From Cellvibrio japonicus Ueda107 (GTDB taxonomy: Bacteria > Pseudomonadota > Gammaproteobacteria > Pseudomonadales > Cellvibrionaceae): DNA of 64,000 nucleotides. The position numbers and the translations under genes were made by a program. Below, one piece after another: positions 9,582-19,073 of the stretch. The stretch spans positions 2,364,501-2,428,500 of the forward strand of contig NC_010995.1 of assembly GCF_000019225.1 (NCBI RefSeq). Reading direction: 5' to 3'. The notes under the pieces were generated by a model, which ran no database searches, was not told where the DNA came from, and saw only the letters and a program-made list of their open reading frames with translations. The stretch's first letter is position 1. Every line of letters starts with the position of its first letter.

Positions 9582-11195
9582 TTACAACGTTGGAATGGCG
9601 GCCAGTAATTGACGCGTATACTCCTGTTGAGGATGGGCAAACAGGGTTTCAGTATCCCCCGCTTCGATCAACTTACCTTTTTGCATGACCATCACGCGAT
9701 CACACAGATAACGCACGACTGACATATCGTGTGAAATAAACAACATGGTTAAATTGTGCTTTTGGGTCAGGTCCAACAACAGAGCCAGAATTTGTGCACG
9801 AATAGTCACATCCAGTGCCGATACAGGTTCATCCGCAATAATAAGCCTTGGCTTGGGAGCAAGGGCGCGGGCTATAGCAATACGCTGGCGCTGGCCACCG
9901 GAAAACTCGTGGGGATATTTGCGAATAAAACGGCGATCCAGCCCTACATCATCCATCAGTTGGTTCACTTGCTCGACGACTGTCTGTTTGTTAGCAATAC
10001 CATGCAGCAGCAAAGGTTCTGCCAGTGTATCGAACACGGTCATGCGTGGATTCAATGAGGCGTAGGGATCCTGGAAAATCATTTGCACCTGGGAGCGTCG
10101 CTGTTTCAATTGCTCAGGATTTAATGACAAAAGATCAGTGCCCGCAAAAATAACCTCGCCTGAATCGGGTTCAACCAGACGGATAATACTTCGCCCAAGT
10201 GTCGACTTTCCCGAACCAGATTCACCGACAACGCCGAGGATTTCACCCGGCTGGATACGGATACTAATATCATCAACACCCCTGACCTGATTCAGGACCC
10301 GCCGAAAAAAAACACCGGTATGCTGGGTAAACCAGGTGTTAAGGTGTTTAACCGAAAGTAAGGCGGGCGCATCATGGCGAGCCGCACTGGGAACCGGCTT
10401 GGCCGTGGTCAATACGGCCGCCAATAACTTGCGCGTATACTCCTCTTTGGGAGCCTGGAAAATTGCGCTGGTTTCGCCCTGCTCGACCAAACGCCCCTTT
10501 TCCATCACCAGGATATGGTCCGCCATCTGCGCAGCAACCCCCAAATCGTGGGTGATAAAAATAACCGCCAATTGACGTGTACGCTGCAAATCCTTGATCA
10601 AGGCCAGGATTTGCGCCTGTACCGTTACATCCAGCGCTGTTGTTGGCTCATCAGCAATCAACAATTCCGGCTCCGCCAGGAGAGCCATGGCAATCATGAC
10701 CCGCTGGCGCATGCCACCGGAAAACTGATGGGGATAATCATCAACACGCTTGGCTGCATCGCGAATCCCTACCTCATCCAACGCCGCGATGGCTTTGGCG
10801 CGCGCATCACGCCTGGTGATATCGCGATGTTCCAACAGGACTTCAACCAGTTGGTCGACAACACGCATATAAGGGTTGAGACAGGTCATGGGGTCCTGGA
10901 AAATCATCGCGATCTTGTTGCCACGGATACCCCGCAACTGCTTATCACCCATCTGCAACAGGTCTTCACCATGGAAAAGGGCACGGCCGCGCTCAACCTG
11001 TCCCGGTGGTGAAGGGATTAGTCCCAACAGGCTATAACAAGCCACGGATTTTCCCGAACCGGACTCACCAACAATACCCAATACCTCTCCCGGATTCAGA
11101 GAAAAGCTCAGGTCTTCTACTGCGACAGTTTGGCCATCGCGGGTATTGAATACCACACGCAAACTATCGACATTCAATAATGCTTGCCCGGTCAT
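9582..11195 (-). CDS. Oligopeptide/dipeptide ABC transporter, fused double ATP-binding protein (YejF-like)
   Basis: 537 residues with two complete ABC ATPase modules, as in YejF. Module 1 has Walker A GESGSGKS, signature FSGGMRQR and Walker B LLIADEP; module 2 has GESGSGKS, FSGGQRQR and LIIADEP. Each module ends with the oligopeptide_ABC-type tail. The start at ATG 11195 is chosen over an upstream in-frame codon at 11243 because AAGGA lies 8 nt ahead and because it leaves a 4-base gap after the permease stop. It supplies energy to the two permeases encoded upstream; substrates are probably short peptides. Confidence 0.93.
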   Translation of the reverse strand: MTGQALLNVDSLRVVFNTRDGQTVAVEDLSFSLNPGEVLGIVGESGSGKSVACYSLLGLIPSPPGQVERGRALFHGEDLLQMGDKQLRGIRGNKIAMIFQDPMTCLNPYMRVVDQLVEVLLEHRDITRRDARAKAIAALDEVGIRDAAKRVDDYPHQFSGGMRQRVMIAMALLAEPELLIADEPTTALDVTVQAQILALIKDLQRTRQLAVIFITHDLGVAAQMADHILVMEKGRLVEQGETSAIFQAPKEEYTRKLLAAVLTTAKPVPSAARHDAPALLSVKHLNTWFTQHTGVFFRRVLNQVRGVDDISIRIQPGEILGVVGESGSGKSTLGRSIIRLVEPDSGEVIFAGTDLLSLNPEQLKQRRSQVQMIFQDPYASLNPRMTVFDTLAEPLLLHGIANKQTVVEQVNQLMDDVGLDRRFIRKYPHEFSGGQRQRIAIARALAPKPRLIIADEPVSALDVTIRAQILALLLDLTQKHNLTMLFISHDMSVVRYLCDRVMVMQKGKLIEAGDTETLFAHPQQEYTRQLLAAIPTL

Positions 11196-11199
11196 GGTA

Positions 11200-12081
11200 T
11201 TAATCCTTGGAGGTGCGAGGATCAAGCGCGTCACGCAGGCCATCGCCGAGGAAATTAAGGGAAAACAAAGTGATCGTCAGCACCAATCCGGGAAATAAAA
11301 TTAACCAGGGATATTCTTCCATGGTCTCCACACCACCGGAAATCAATGAACCCCAGGAACTGGCAGGCGGTTGGATACCCAACCCCAGAAAACTCAAAAA
11401 CGACTCTAATAGAATCACGCTGGGGATTGTCAGTGTTGTGTAAACAATAATCGGACCCAATACATTAGGAATAAGATGGCGGGAAATAATCTGCCAGGGA
11501 GACAGGCCCATCGCCACCGCCGCTTCAACAAATTCCTGGCGTTTAATATTCAGCACCTGGCCACGCACAATACGCGCCATAGTCAACCATTCAACAGCAC
11601 CGATTGCTAAAAACAGCAACAGCATACTGCTGCCAAAAATGACTGTGAGCAAAATAATAAAGATAGTAAACGGCAATGCATAAAGTACATCCACGATACG
11701 CATCATAACCGCGTCTACCCGCCCACCGAGAAACCCGGCTGTCGCCCCCCACAATACACCGATCGTTAACGCAACGGCAGTCGCAATAAAACCGACCATC
11801 AACGATACCTGGCTACCATACATAATGCGTGTCAGCTGATCGCGACCGAGTACGTCAGTACCTAACCAATGCTCTGCAGAGGGCGGTGATGCACCCAGGA
11901 GAAGATTTTGTTCTTCGTAGGAATAAGGCGCAATCCAGGGAGTGAGGATAGCGATCAAAATCATAAACAACAGGATAAACAAACTCAGCATTGCCACTTT
12001 ATTTTTGCACAAACGGGCTAATGCATCCTGGGTCAGGGACCTGCCCTGCTCTACACCATACTCTAATACGAGGGTTTTCAT
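11200..12081 (-). CDS. Peptide ABC transporter permease, OppC/YejE type
   Basis: 293 residues. An N-terminal OppC_N segment (around KNKVAMLSLFILLFMILIAILTP) precedes a five-TM BPD_transp_1 domain with the EAA loop (EFVEAAVAMGLSPWQIISRHLIPN) that contacts the ATPase. The gene starts at 12081, where its ATG shares one base with the stop of the upstream permease (TGATG), with GGGAGG about 10 nt upstream; an earlier in-frame start at 12126 would sit inside the previous gene. This indicates translational coupling of the two permease subunits. Confidence 0.92.
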   Translation of the reverse strand: MKTLVLEYGVEQGRSLTQDALARLCKNKVAMLSLFILLFMILIAILTPWIAPYSYEEQNLLLGASPPSAEHWLGTDVLGRDQLTRIMYGSQVSLMVGFIATAVALTIGVLWGATAGFLGGRVDAVMMRIVDVLYALPFTIFIILLTVIFGSSMLLLFLAIGAVEWLTMARIVRGQVLNIKRQEFVEAAVAMGLSPWQIISRHLIPNVLGPIIVYTTLTIPSVILLESFLSFLGLGIQPPASSWGSLISGGVETMEEYPWLILFPGLVLTITLFSLNFLGDGLRDALDPRTSKD

Positions 12082-13016
12082 CAGCGTTTTCCTCCCAGCT
12101 CCTGGCGCAATTTCGGGTTGAGCCACACCAGTACTATGTCTGCGAGTAAATTAAACAGCACAATTAAAAATGCAAAGAAAATAGTACATCCCAGGATCAT
12201 GGTGTAATCACGGTTAAAGGCTGCAGTGACATAAAAGCGCCCCAGGCCGGGAATCTGGAAAATCGTTTCCACCACAAAAGATCCTGCCAACAACCCAGCC
12301 AATGCAGGGCCAAGATAAGAAATCACCGGGGCAATACCACCGCGCAAAGCGTGTACTAATACAATACGCTGGTTGGAAAGCCCCTTGGCCCGAGCGGTGC
12401 GTATGTAATCCTGCGACAGGATTTCCAGCATACCTCCACGGCAGATACGTGCAATATACGCGGCATAGGCCGTGCCCAGGGTAATTGATGGCAGGACTTT
12501 ATCACCGGGAATCTGGCCCCATCCGGCAACGGGCAACCACCCCAGCCATAAACCAAATATCAACAACAAAATGGGCCCCAGTACAAAAGTCGGCATACAG
12601 ATACCGATCATAGCGGCTGACATGGGGATATAGTCCTGCCAGGTATTGCGCCTGAGAGCTGCAAGCAAACCGGCAGACAGGCCTACCAATAATGCAAAAC
12701 CAATCGCATACAACGACAGCTCCAGCGTTGCAGGAAAACCGGATGCAATCAGGTCATTCACACTGTGGGTGGGATATTTAAACGAAGGACCGAAATCCCC
12801 CTGGATGACATTCCATAAATAATCCAGATATTGTTTCCATAATGGATCATCCAGGTGATAGCGCTGGTTAAGCTGTTTGAGCACTTCCGGTGGTACAGCC
12901 CGCTCGGCATCGAAGGGGCCACCGGGCGCGGCGCGCACCATAAAAAACGTCACAGTAATGACCAGGAACAGCACCGGAATCGCCTGGAATAGACGCTTTA
13001 CAATAAACAACCACAT
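12081..13016 (-). CDS. Peptide ABC transporter permease, OppB/YejB type
   Basis: 311 residues. The N-terminus (MWLFIVKRLFQAIPVLFLVI) is the hallmark of OppB/DppB permeases. It is followed by a long periplasmic loop (APGGPFD, DLIASGFPATLELSLYA) and the inner-membrane domain with an EAA-type loop (QDYIRTARAKGLSNQRI). AGGAGA lies 8 nt upstream of ATG 13016. It is 11 nt after the stop of the binding-protein gene and overlaps the next permease by one base, so it is part of a single operon for peptide uptake. Confidence 0.93.
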   Translation of the reverse strand: MWLFIVKRLFQAIPVLFLVITVTFFMVRAAPGGPFDAERAVPPEVLKQLNQRYHLDDPLWKQYLDYLWNVIQGDFGPSFKYPTHSVNDLIASGFPATLELSLYAIGFALLVGLSAGLLAALRRNTWQDYIPMSAAMIGICMPTFVLGPILLLIFGLWLGWLPVAGWGQIPGDKVLPSITLGTAYAAYIARICRGGMLEILSQDYIRTARAKGLSNQRIVLVHALRGGIAPVISYLGPALAGLLAGSFVVETIFQIPGLGRFYVTAAFNRDYTMILGCTIFFAFLIVLFNLLADIVLVWLNPKLRQELGGKR

Positions 13017-13027
13017 GCAAACATCTC

Positions 13028-14634
13028 CTATCGGGTCGCTTCCAGATACATATATTTATAGGGATGATAATCCATTATGTTCGGGTAATAGCCCTTCACA
13101 TCCGGCGACAGAAGGTAATTTGTTGTGTAATTGTAGAGTGGGATAAAGGGCGCATCGTCAACCAGAATGGCTTCTGCCTGTTGGAAATAATCGTAGCGCT
13201 CTTCGCGGGTTTTGGCGGATGCTGTGCGGCGAATCAATTCATCATACCGGGTATTACCCCACCCGGTTTTATTATTACCAGCCCCGGTCATGAATAACTC
13301 AAGGAAAGTGTAAGGGTCCATGTAATCGCCAATCCAGCCCATGCGCGAAACCTGGTAATCCAGCATCTGCTGGGTTTTGATAAATACCTTCCACTCCTGG
13401 TTTTTGAGGGTGATATCTATGTTCAGCGCCTTTTTCCACATCTGCTGGATAGCAACCGCAATTTTTTGGTGATCTTCCAAGGTGTTGTAACTTAACTCCA
13501 ACCTGGGAAAGCCTTTGCCATCCGGATAACCGGCTTCCGCCAATAGTTTGCGCGCCAGCTCCAGGTCATAGACCATTTTTGCTTCGGCGGTGTAACCAAG
13601 GGTATTGGGTGGTGTGAAGTTATAGGCAGCGGATTGTCCACCTTTGACAACGTTGCGAACAATGACATCACGATCAATCGAATATGCCAGGGCTTTGCGC
13701 ACGCGCACATCATCCAGCGGCTTCGCGGTGACATTCAATAAATAGAAATAGGTTCCAAAATACATATTGGCGCCTTGCGCTCACGATAGCCGGGAATTTT
13801 CTCGCTGGGCATGGTATTGGTTTTATGCAATTGCCCGGCTTTGAACATGCGCTCTTCCACCAATGCCTGATCCACCGGGTAGAAGCGAATCTCTTTTAAG
13901 CGCACACTGGCTGCATCCCAATAATAGGGATTGGGGATGACAGAGAATACCTTGGCCGGCGTCCACTCCTTGATCACAAAGGGGCCATTACCGACAAAGT
14001 TTTCTGCGCGCGTCCAGGGCGTGGTATTGTCATCCAACGCACCGAATTTCTTAATCGTTGGAATATGGACAGGGAACAAACTGTGGTGATCCAGCAGCTG
14101 TAAGAAATAAGGGGTGGGATTCTCCAGGGTCACATGCAGTGTTTTTTCATCCACTGCCTGCACACCAACCTCGGAAAAGTCATTGATGGTTTGACGGTAG
14201 TAAGCCTCTGCATTCTTGATGACAAATAGCGAGCCGGCGTATTGGTTGCCCAATGCCGGCATTAATGCCCGATTCCAGGACTGCACGAAATCTTGCGCAG
14301 TAATTGCATCACCATTGGACCACTTGGCAGTGTCACGTATATGGAAGGTATATACCAAACCATCATCAGAAACCTCCCAGCGCTCTGCCACCGCCGGAAT
14401 AATCTCCAGGGTTTCCGGATGTTTGGCAACCAACCCTTCAAACAACGCCATCTGCAAATGATACTCGGGCATGCCTGTGGTGGTATGCGGATCTATCCCG
14501 GCAGGTTCAGTACCATTACCCAGATGCAATATTTGCTGCTCTGTGCCTAATTGCACCAGCGTTTTGCGCTCTTCACAACCCCATAAACCAAGACTGATGA
14601 TGACCAACAAGCTGACAAGGCGGCCGGGTTTCAT
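13028..14634 (-). pseudogene. Periplasmic oligopeptide-binding lipoprotein (OppA family), frameshifted
   Basis: SBP_bac_5 binding protein of the transporter encoded downstream. The start at 14634 has AAAGGAGA 7 nt upstream. A lipoprotein signal ends in LGLWGC. The first frame (14634 to about 13775) runs through the family signature region (HLGNGTEPAGIDPHTTTG) to PGYRERKAP and then goes out of frame, stopping at 13735. The second frame resumes at GANMYFGTYFYLLN and continues to 13028 with a normal C-terminus. Adding one base near 13773 (G2 to G3 on the coding strand) gives one protein of 535 residues, the usual OppA length. Either an authentic frameshift or a sequence error. Confidence 0.88.
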
Positions 14635-14714
14635 AAAATTCTCCTTTGTTCGATAACAACGAAGTAGCAACTGGATTGGAGCCGCCAGCACACGCACTGG
14701 CGGCCATTCATTTA

Positions 14715-16805
14715 TTAATGGATGGAAAGATCCCGGGCAAACGCATCAAAGTTATAGGGGCGTCCGAGGAAATCCTGTACCAATTGATCAGCATCTTTAG
14801 TGCCACCAGGCTCCAGGACTGTTGTGCGATACTTGTGGGCAATTTCCGGATTGCGCAGCCCGTATTTGAGAAACTCCGCATGCATATCGGCCGCAATCAC
14901 CAATGACCACATGTAGGTGTAATAAATCGAAGAATAGCCGTTTAGGTGACCAAAGCTGGTATAAAAATAAGTGTCATCCACATAACCAAAGGGAGAATAT
15001 TTGGCCTGGATTTTCGCCATCAGATTATCCAGTTCCAATTGAGCAGGATCGCCGTTGTATACACCCAATGACAGTGCCGCATAAAACAGCTGGTGCTTGG
15101 TCCACATACCACGACCAAAATCACGTGCTGAAATCATCTTTTCTACCAGTGCCGGGGGAATAACTTCACCTTTATCATTGCGCGCAAAGGTTGCCAGGGT
15201 TTCTGTATCCCACACCCATTCTTCCAGCATTTGTGAAGGAGCCTCTACAAAATCCCATTCCGCACGTATGCCCGAGAAATACACCCAGCGCTGTTTGGTT
15301 CCACCAAAAATAGCATGCAGCAAGTGACCGAATTCATGCAGGAAGGTTTCCACATCAGCATGTTCCATCAACCCGGAACTACCGTCGCCACCAGGGAAGT
15401 TACAAACCAATGCAGCCAAGGGTAACTGCACACCAGAGACACCACTTAAAATAGTAAATGCAGCAGCATGCTTGTATTTACCCTCACGCGGATGCATGTC
15501 CAGGTAAAAACGTCCAATCAAGGACTCACCATCCCATATCTCATAGGCATTGACAGAGGTGTGCCATGTATCGGTCTGCCAGGGTTTGATCTGGATACCA
15601 AACATAGCCTGGGTCAAATCAAAAATACCCTGGCGCACATTAGCGTAGTGAAAGTACTGACGCACTTCCTGGGCATCCACCTGGTAGTCCTCTTTTTTAA
15701 CCAGTGCCTCTACATACATTTTTTGCCAATCAGCTACCTGGCTGGCCTCCGGATTAATTTTTTGCAATCGTTTCAGGAGTTGTTGGTATTCAACCTGGGC
15801 ACGCTCGTCTGCAATAGCAGACACCTTGTCAATAAATGACTGGGCATTGGCCGGAGACTTGATCATTTTGTCTTCGGTAATATATTGGGAAAAATTTTCA
15901 TAGCCCAGCAACTGTGCCAATTCATGGCGTTTGCTGACCAGCTGGTGTAAGACGGCTTTATTTTCCGGATAAGCCTGTTGACGAAAGATAATATAAAACT
16001 GCTTGCGCAACTCATCATTTTCCGCATATTGCATGAAAGGAACATAATCGGGGTATGCGGTGGTCAGGACGATGTTCCCTTCGCTATTGGGTTTATGGTT
16101 ATCAATATAATCCTGCGGTAAACCTTTTAGGTCATCGACAGAACCAAGTATCAACTGACGCGCTCCCTGGCGAATATTTTTATCAAAAGTCTGCCCGATT
16201 TGATTGATCTCTTCATTCAGCTGCTTGATACGTGCACGGGTTGCATCATCCTTATCAACACCAGAGCGTTTATAATCGCGTAACAATCGCGTAACAAGAC
16301 GCTGGTCCTGTTGATCCAATTGACGGGTATCCACATTGACCAATTTATCGTAAATGGGACGCAATAAACTGATTTCACTGATCAGCGCGACAAATTGCTG
16401 CTCGCAAAACTCGGCCTGCTCCCGCACAGCAGTATTCGGATGGACATTGGCATAAAGGCTGGCGTAGTTCATCTGTTTATCTAACAACAGGTCTATCGCA
16501 TTGAGGGCATTGAGCAACACCAATGCCTCATAGGACTTTTGTGGATCACGCAGGGGGATAAGATGGGATTGCACAGCGTCGTAATCTGACTGACAGTCCT
16601 TGATATAGGACGCAGCCTCCCGATCGTCCGGTGTCGGCCAACTGATTGCAACTGCAGGTACGGCAGAAGCGGTATCAGATGTCTCGTCTTTTTGACTACA
16701 AGCAGTGATAAATACCATCACAAGCATCAATACCGGGGTAAGCAAGCTGTTCCATCGTTGTGTTATTGCAGGCGGATTCACCCTGGTGTGCACTGTGCTG
16801 GTCAT
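14715..16805 (-). CDS. M3-family zinc oligopeptidase, lipoprotein
   Basis: 696 residues, with a lipoprotein signal ending FITAC near residue 35. The thimet/Dcp-type zinc motif HEFGHLLHA lies in the C-terminal third and the third ligand Glu is expected in FVEAPSQMLEEW. AAGGTGAT precedes ATG 16805; an in-frame codon at 16829 is less well supported. It would cut short peptides in the periplasm or at the outer membrane. It lies directly upstream of the peptide-binding protein gene on the same strand (80-nt gap), which suggests a peptide capture, trimming and import module; that link is inference. Confidence 0.88.
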   Translation of the reverse strand: MTSTVHTRVNPPAITQRWNSLLTPVLMLVMVFITACSQKDETSDTASAVPAVAISWPTPDDREAASYIKDCQSDYDAVQSHLIPLRDPQKSYEALVLLNALNAIDLLLDKQMNYASLYANVHPNTAVREQAEFCEQQFVALISEISLLRPIYDKLVNVDTRQLDQQDQRLVTRLLRDYKRSGVDKDDATRARIKQLNEEINQIGQTFDKNIRQGARQLILGSVDDLKGLPQDYIDNHKPNSEGNIVLTTAYPDYVPFMQYAENDELRKQFYIIFRQQAYPENKAVLHQLVSKRHELAQLLGYENFSQYITEDKMIKSPANAQSFIDKVSAIADERAQVEYQQLLKRLQKINPEASQVADWQKMYVEALVKKEDYQVDAQEVRQYFHYANVRQGIFDLTQAMFGIQIKPWQTDTWHTSVNAYEIWDGESLIGRFYLDMHPREGKYKHAAAFTILSGVSGVQLPLAALVCNFPGGDGSSGLMEHADVETFLHEFGHLLHAIFGGTKQRWVYFSGIRAEWDFVEAPSQMLEEWVWDTETLATFARNDKGEVIPPALVEKMISARDFGRGMWTKHQLFYAALSLGVYNGDPAQLELDNLMAKIQAKYSPFGYVDDTYFYTSFGHLNGYSSIYYTYMWSLVIAADMHAEFLKYGLRNPEIAHKYRTTVLEPGGTKDADQLVQDFLGRPYNFDAFARDLSIH

Positions 16806-17177
16806 CAAATCACCTTCCAAAGCTAGCATTTATCAATCAGGTTTCAGGGCACCATGGAATCGACCTACTGATAGCCATGTCAGGCATACGCCATGGTGTC
16901 CTGTTAGATACCCTGCCCCCTTCTGTCAGCCGATCGAGCGGGAGCGGGCGGCTCATGGTAGTACACTTTATCGGACAAACAAAGTGCTATAAAAGCCTTG
17001 TTTTTTAAGTACTTAGTCCAAGGGAAGTGCATAACTGCAACCCGTCACCCCACCCGGTGAGGGTACAAACCTGATCCCCCCAGAAACGGACAGTATTCCG
17101 TTGGCAAGATTTCCTACATTCTTGCAGATAGCTGCTAAGCTTGAGTTAACTTACGAATTCTTATAACTCCCTGCATT
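16806..17177. other. Intergenic region between M3 peptidase and cheC-like gene
   Basis: 372 bases between divergent genes. It contains an 11-bp inverted repeat with one G-U pair (16847-16857 with 16891-16901, arms around CACCATGG) and a 33-base loop, close to the M3 peptidase start. I found no convincing promoter hexamers, tRNA, or c-di-GMP riboswitch consensus. Confidence 0.4.
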
Positions 17178-17795
17178 ATGCGAGATTACCTGCTGACTGA
17201 AGACCAACGCGACTGTCTGCAAGAAATCACCAATGTGGCCATGGGCCAGGCCGGTGATCGTCTGGCACGCTTGTTAAATGTCTTTGTAGTTCTATCCATC
17301 CCCCATGTAAGCGTCCTCAACCCAACCGATATTGCTATGGCACTACAGTCCCTCAACCGCGAGAATGAGGACGATGTTGTCCATGGTGTTTGCCAAGGGT
17401 TTATTGGGGGCGGGATTGCCGGGGAAGCCATGCTGATCTTCCATGGTACCGACTTTAACGATCTGGCCAAATTGCTCAAATATGATCGAATACCCGATGA
17501 ACAGGCACAAAATGAACTCTTGATGGATACTGCCAATGTTCTCAACGGGGCCTGCCTGCGCGGTATGGCAGAGCAGCTGGATACCAATTTCAGTTTTGGC
17601 CCCCCCATGTTGCTCGGACACCACTGCAACATTACCGACTTACTGCAAAGCAATAACATGAAGTGGAAACAGGCACTGGTGGTTGAAATCAACTACGCTA
17701 TAGAAAATCGCCAGATCAACTGCGACCTGTTACTCGTGATTGCCGAGCACTCGATCTCGGGTCTGGTGGAAAAACTCAATTACCTTCTGGATTGA
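17178..17795 (+). CDS. CheC-like protein (CheY-P phosphatase family)
   Basis: 205 residues, cytoplasmic. Two CheC-type helices are visible: QEITNVAMGQAGDRLARLL near residue 15, and DTANVLNGACLRGMAEQL near residue 117, each keeping the acidic residue and the Asn (E/D-x-x-N) that act in phosphoaspartate hydrolysis in CheC/CheX/FliY. The gene is followed after 13 nt by a PAS-GGDEF gene, so the pair is probably one operon linking a receiver-type signal to c-di-GMP; this is inference. No clear Shine-Dalgarno precedes the ATG. Confidence 0.8.
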   Translation: MRDYLLTEDQRDCLQEITNVAMGQAGDRLARLLNVFVVLSIPHVSVLNPTDIAMALQSLNRENEDDVVHGVCQGFIGGGIAGEAMLIFHGTDFNDLAKLLKYDRIPDEQAQNELLMDTANVLNGACLRGMAEQLDTNFSFGPPMLLGHHCNITDLLQSNNMKWKQALVVEINYAIENRQINCDLLLVIAEHSISGLVEKLNYLLD

Positions 17796-17808
17796 AGTCG
17801 AATCGACA

Positions 17809-18777
17809 ATGGCCAAGCGTGCGAACCCTCCCGAGAACATGAAAGATATCCACTGGCACATGGATATATTACACAACATTGATGTGGGTTTAATTGTGCT
17901 GAACGAGCGCTATGAAATTGAGATGTGGAACAATTTCATGCAAAACCACAGTGGCAAACCGCCCGAGTCGGTACTGGGAGCCAACCTGTTTAGCGTTTTT
18001 CCCGAATTATCGGAAGAATGGTTCTGCCATAAAGCACAAACGGTTTTTGTATTACACAATGCAACTTTTACAACCTGGGAGCAGCGCCCCTACCTGTTCC
18101 GTTTCCCCCATTACCGCCCCATTACCGGCACAGCCGACTACATGTACCAGAACAGCACCATCTTTCCCCTGGTTAATACCAAGGGTGAGGTTGACCATAT
18201 CTGTGTCATTATCTATGACGTTACCGATACTGCTGTCAATAAAATTGCCCAGCAACACGCCAATAAGCAGCTGCAAAACCTGAGTCGCACGGATCATTTA
18301 ACGAGCCTGTTTAATCGCGGTTACTGGGAGCTGCGCCTGATCCAGGAGTTCAAGCGCTACGATCGCTATGAAAGCCCATCCAGTCTGATTATGTTGGATA
18401 TTGATCACTTTAAAAAAATCAACGACAACTACGGTCACACGGTCGGGGATGAAGCCATACGTTGTGTCAGTCGGGTCATTAAGGAACAGGTGCGCGACCT
18501 GGATATTGCAGGGCGCTATGGTGGTGAGGAATTTGGCATTATTCTCACCAGCACCAATGGTGATGGTGCCTGTGTTATTGCTGAGCGCTTACGCAGCATC
18601 ATCGAAAAGCAAACGGTGTATGCCGAAGGTCATGAAATCCACTTTACTATTAGCCTTGGTGTAGCCGAGCTGAATGACCATATGCATGATCATCGCCAAT
18701 GGATTGAAAAAGCAGACCATGCACTGTACAAGTCCAAAGAATCAGGTCGCAATCGTTGCACGCTGTCAGCAGATTAA
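17809..18777 (+). CDS. PAS-GGDEF diguanylate cyclase
   Basis: 322 residues, no TM segment. The N-terminal half is a PAS-like sensor (HNIDVGLIVLNERYEIEMWN, with an insert rich in Phe/Tyr). The GGDEF domain starts at about residue 160 (RTDHLTSLFNRGYW); the active site is GGEEF and an RxxD inhibitory site (RDLD) lies five residues before it, so the protein should make c-di-GMP with product inhibition. ATG 17809 begins 13 nt after the CheC-like stop; a longer reading into that gene is not supported. Confidence 0.9.
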   Translation: MAKRANPPENMKDIHWHMDILHNIDVGLIVLNERYEIEMWNNFMQNHSGKPPESVLGANLFSVFPELSEEWFCHKAQTVFVLHNATFTTWEQRPYLFRFPHYRPITGTADYMYQNSTIFPLVNTKGEVDHICVIIYDVTDTAVNKIAQQHANKQLQNLSRTDHLTSLFNRGYWELRLIQEFKRYDRYESPSSLIMLDIDHFKKINDNYGHTVGDEAIRCVSRVIKEQVRDLDIAGRYGGEEFGIILTSTNGDGACVIAERLRSIIEKQTVYAEGHEIHFTISLGVAELNDHMHDHRQWIEKADHALYKSKESGRNRCTLSAD

Positions 18778-18797
18778 CCCCAACAAATGCCAAACAA

Positions 18798-18822
18798 AAA
18801 GCCCGCTGACAAGGCGGGCTTT
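18798..18822. terminator. Rho-independent terminator, convergent genes
   Basis: A 9-bp stem AAAGCCCGC/GCGGGCTTT with a 7-base loop (18807-18813) lies 20 nt after the GGDEF stop. A run of A on the left side gives a partial T tail for the opposite strand, so it may also end the ccm operon. Confidence 0.75.
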
Positions 18823-18866
18823 GGGGTGGGAGATTAACAGGGTAAACCACAGCGGAGGATTGCAGG

Positions 18867-19001
18867 TTATTCGTTTGAAGAGTCAGCAACCGCCGCTTCT
18901 GCCTTGATGTGTTTATAAGCATAAAAGCCAACATAGGTAATCATGGCAAAGGTTAACGCCACAATCACAAGGCTCAACAATACAACACTGTCCAAATACA
19001 T
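18867..19001 (-). CDS. Small single-TM protein (44 residues) at the end of the ccm operon
   Basis: A short reading frame with a strong GGAGGT Shine-Dalgarno 5 nt before ATG 19001. It has one TM helix (about residues 6-29, VVLLSLVIVALTFAMITYVG), then a short basic segment (YKHIK) and an acidic tail. It starts 72 nt after the ccmG stop, where ccmH is usually found. The pattern LLSLVIV...GFYAY is reminiscent of small DUF3149-type membrane proteins, but that is a weak resemblance. It is not CcmD, which is encoded separately at 22153-22347. The role is unknown. Confidence 0.6.
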   Translation of the reverse strand: MYLDSVVLLSLVIVALTFAMITYVGFYAYKHIKAEAAVADSSNE

Positions 19002-19073
19002 AGGGCACCTCCACTATTGACTGACGATTTCAGTCTATCAACCCGATGGTGCCGGTTCTTGATGGAGATCAAA

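Noticed and set aside
16847..16901. Hairpin as a terminator or riboswitch upstream of the M3 peptidase
   Set aside because: Loop of 33 bases, no T tract and no known riboswitch consensus.
17141..17167. TTGAGT...TATAAC as promoter of the cheC-like gene
   Set aside because: Spacer of only 15 bases; too weak to report as a feature.
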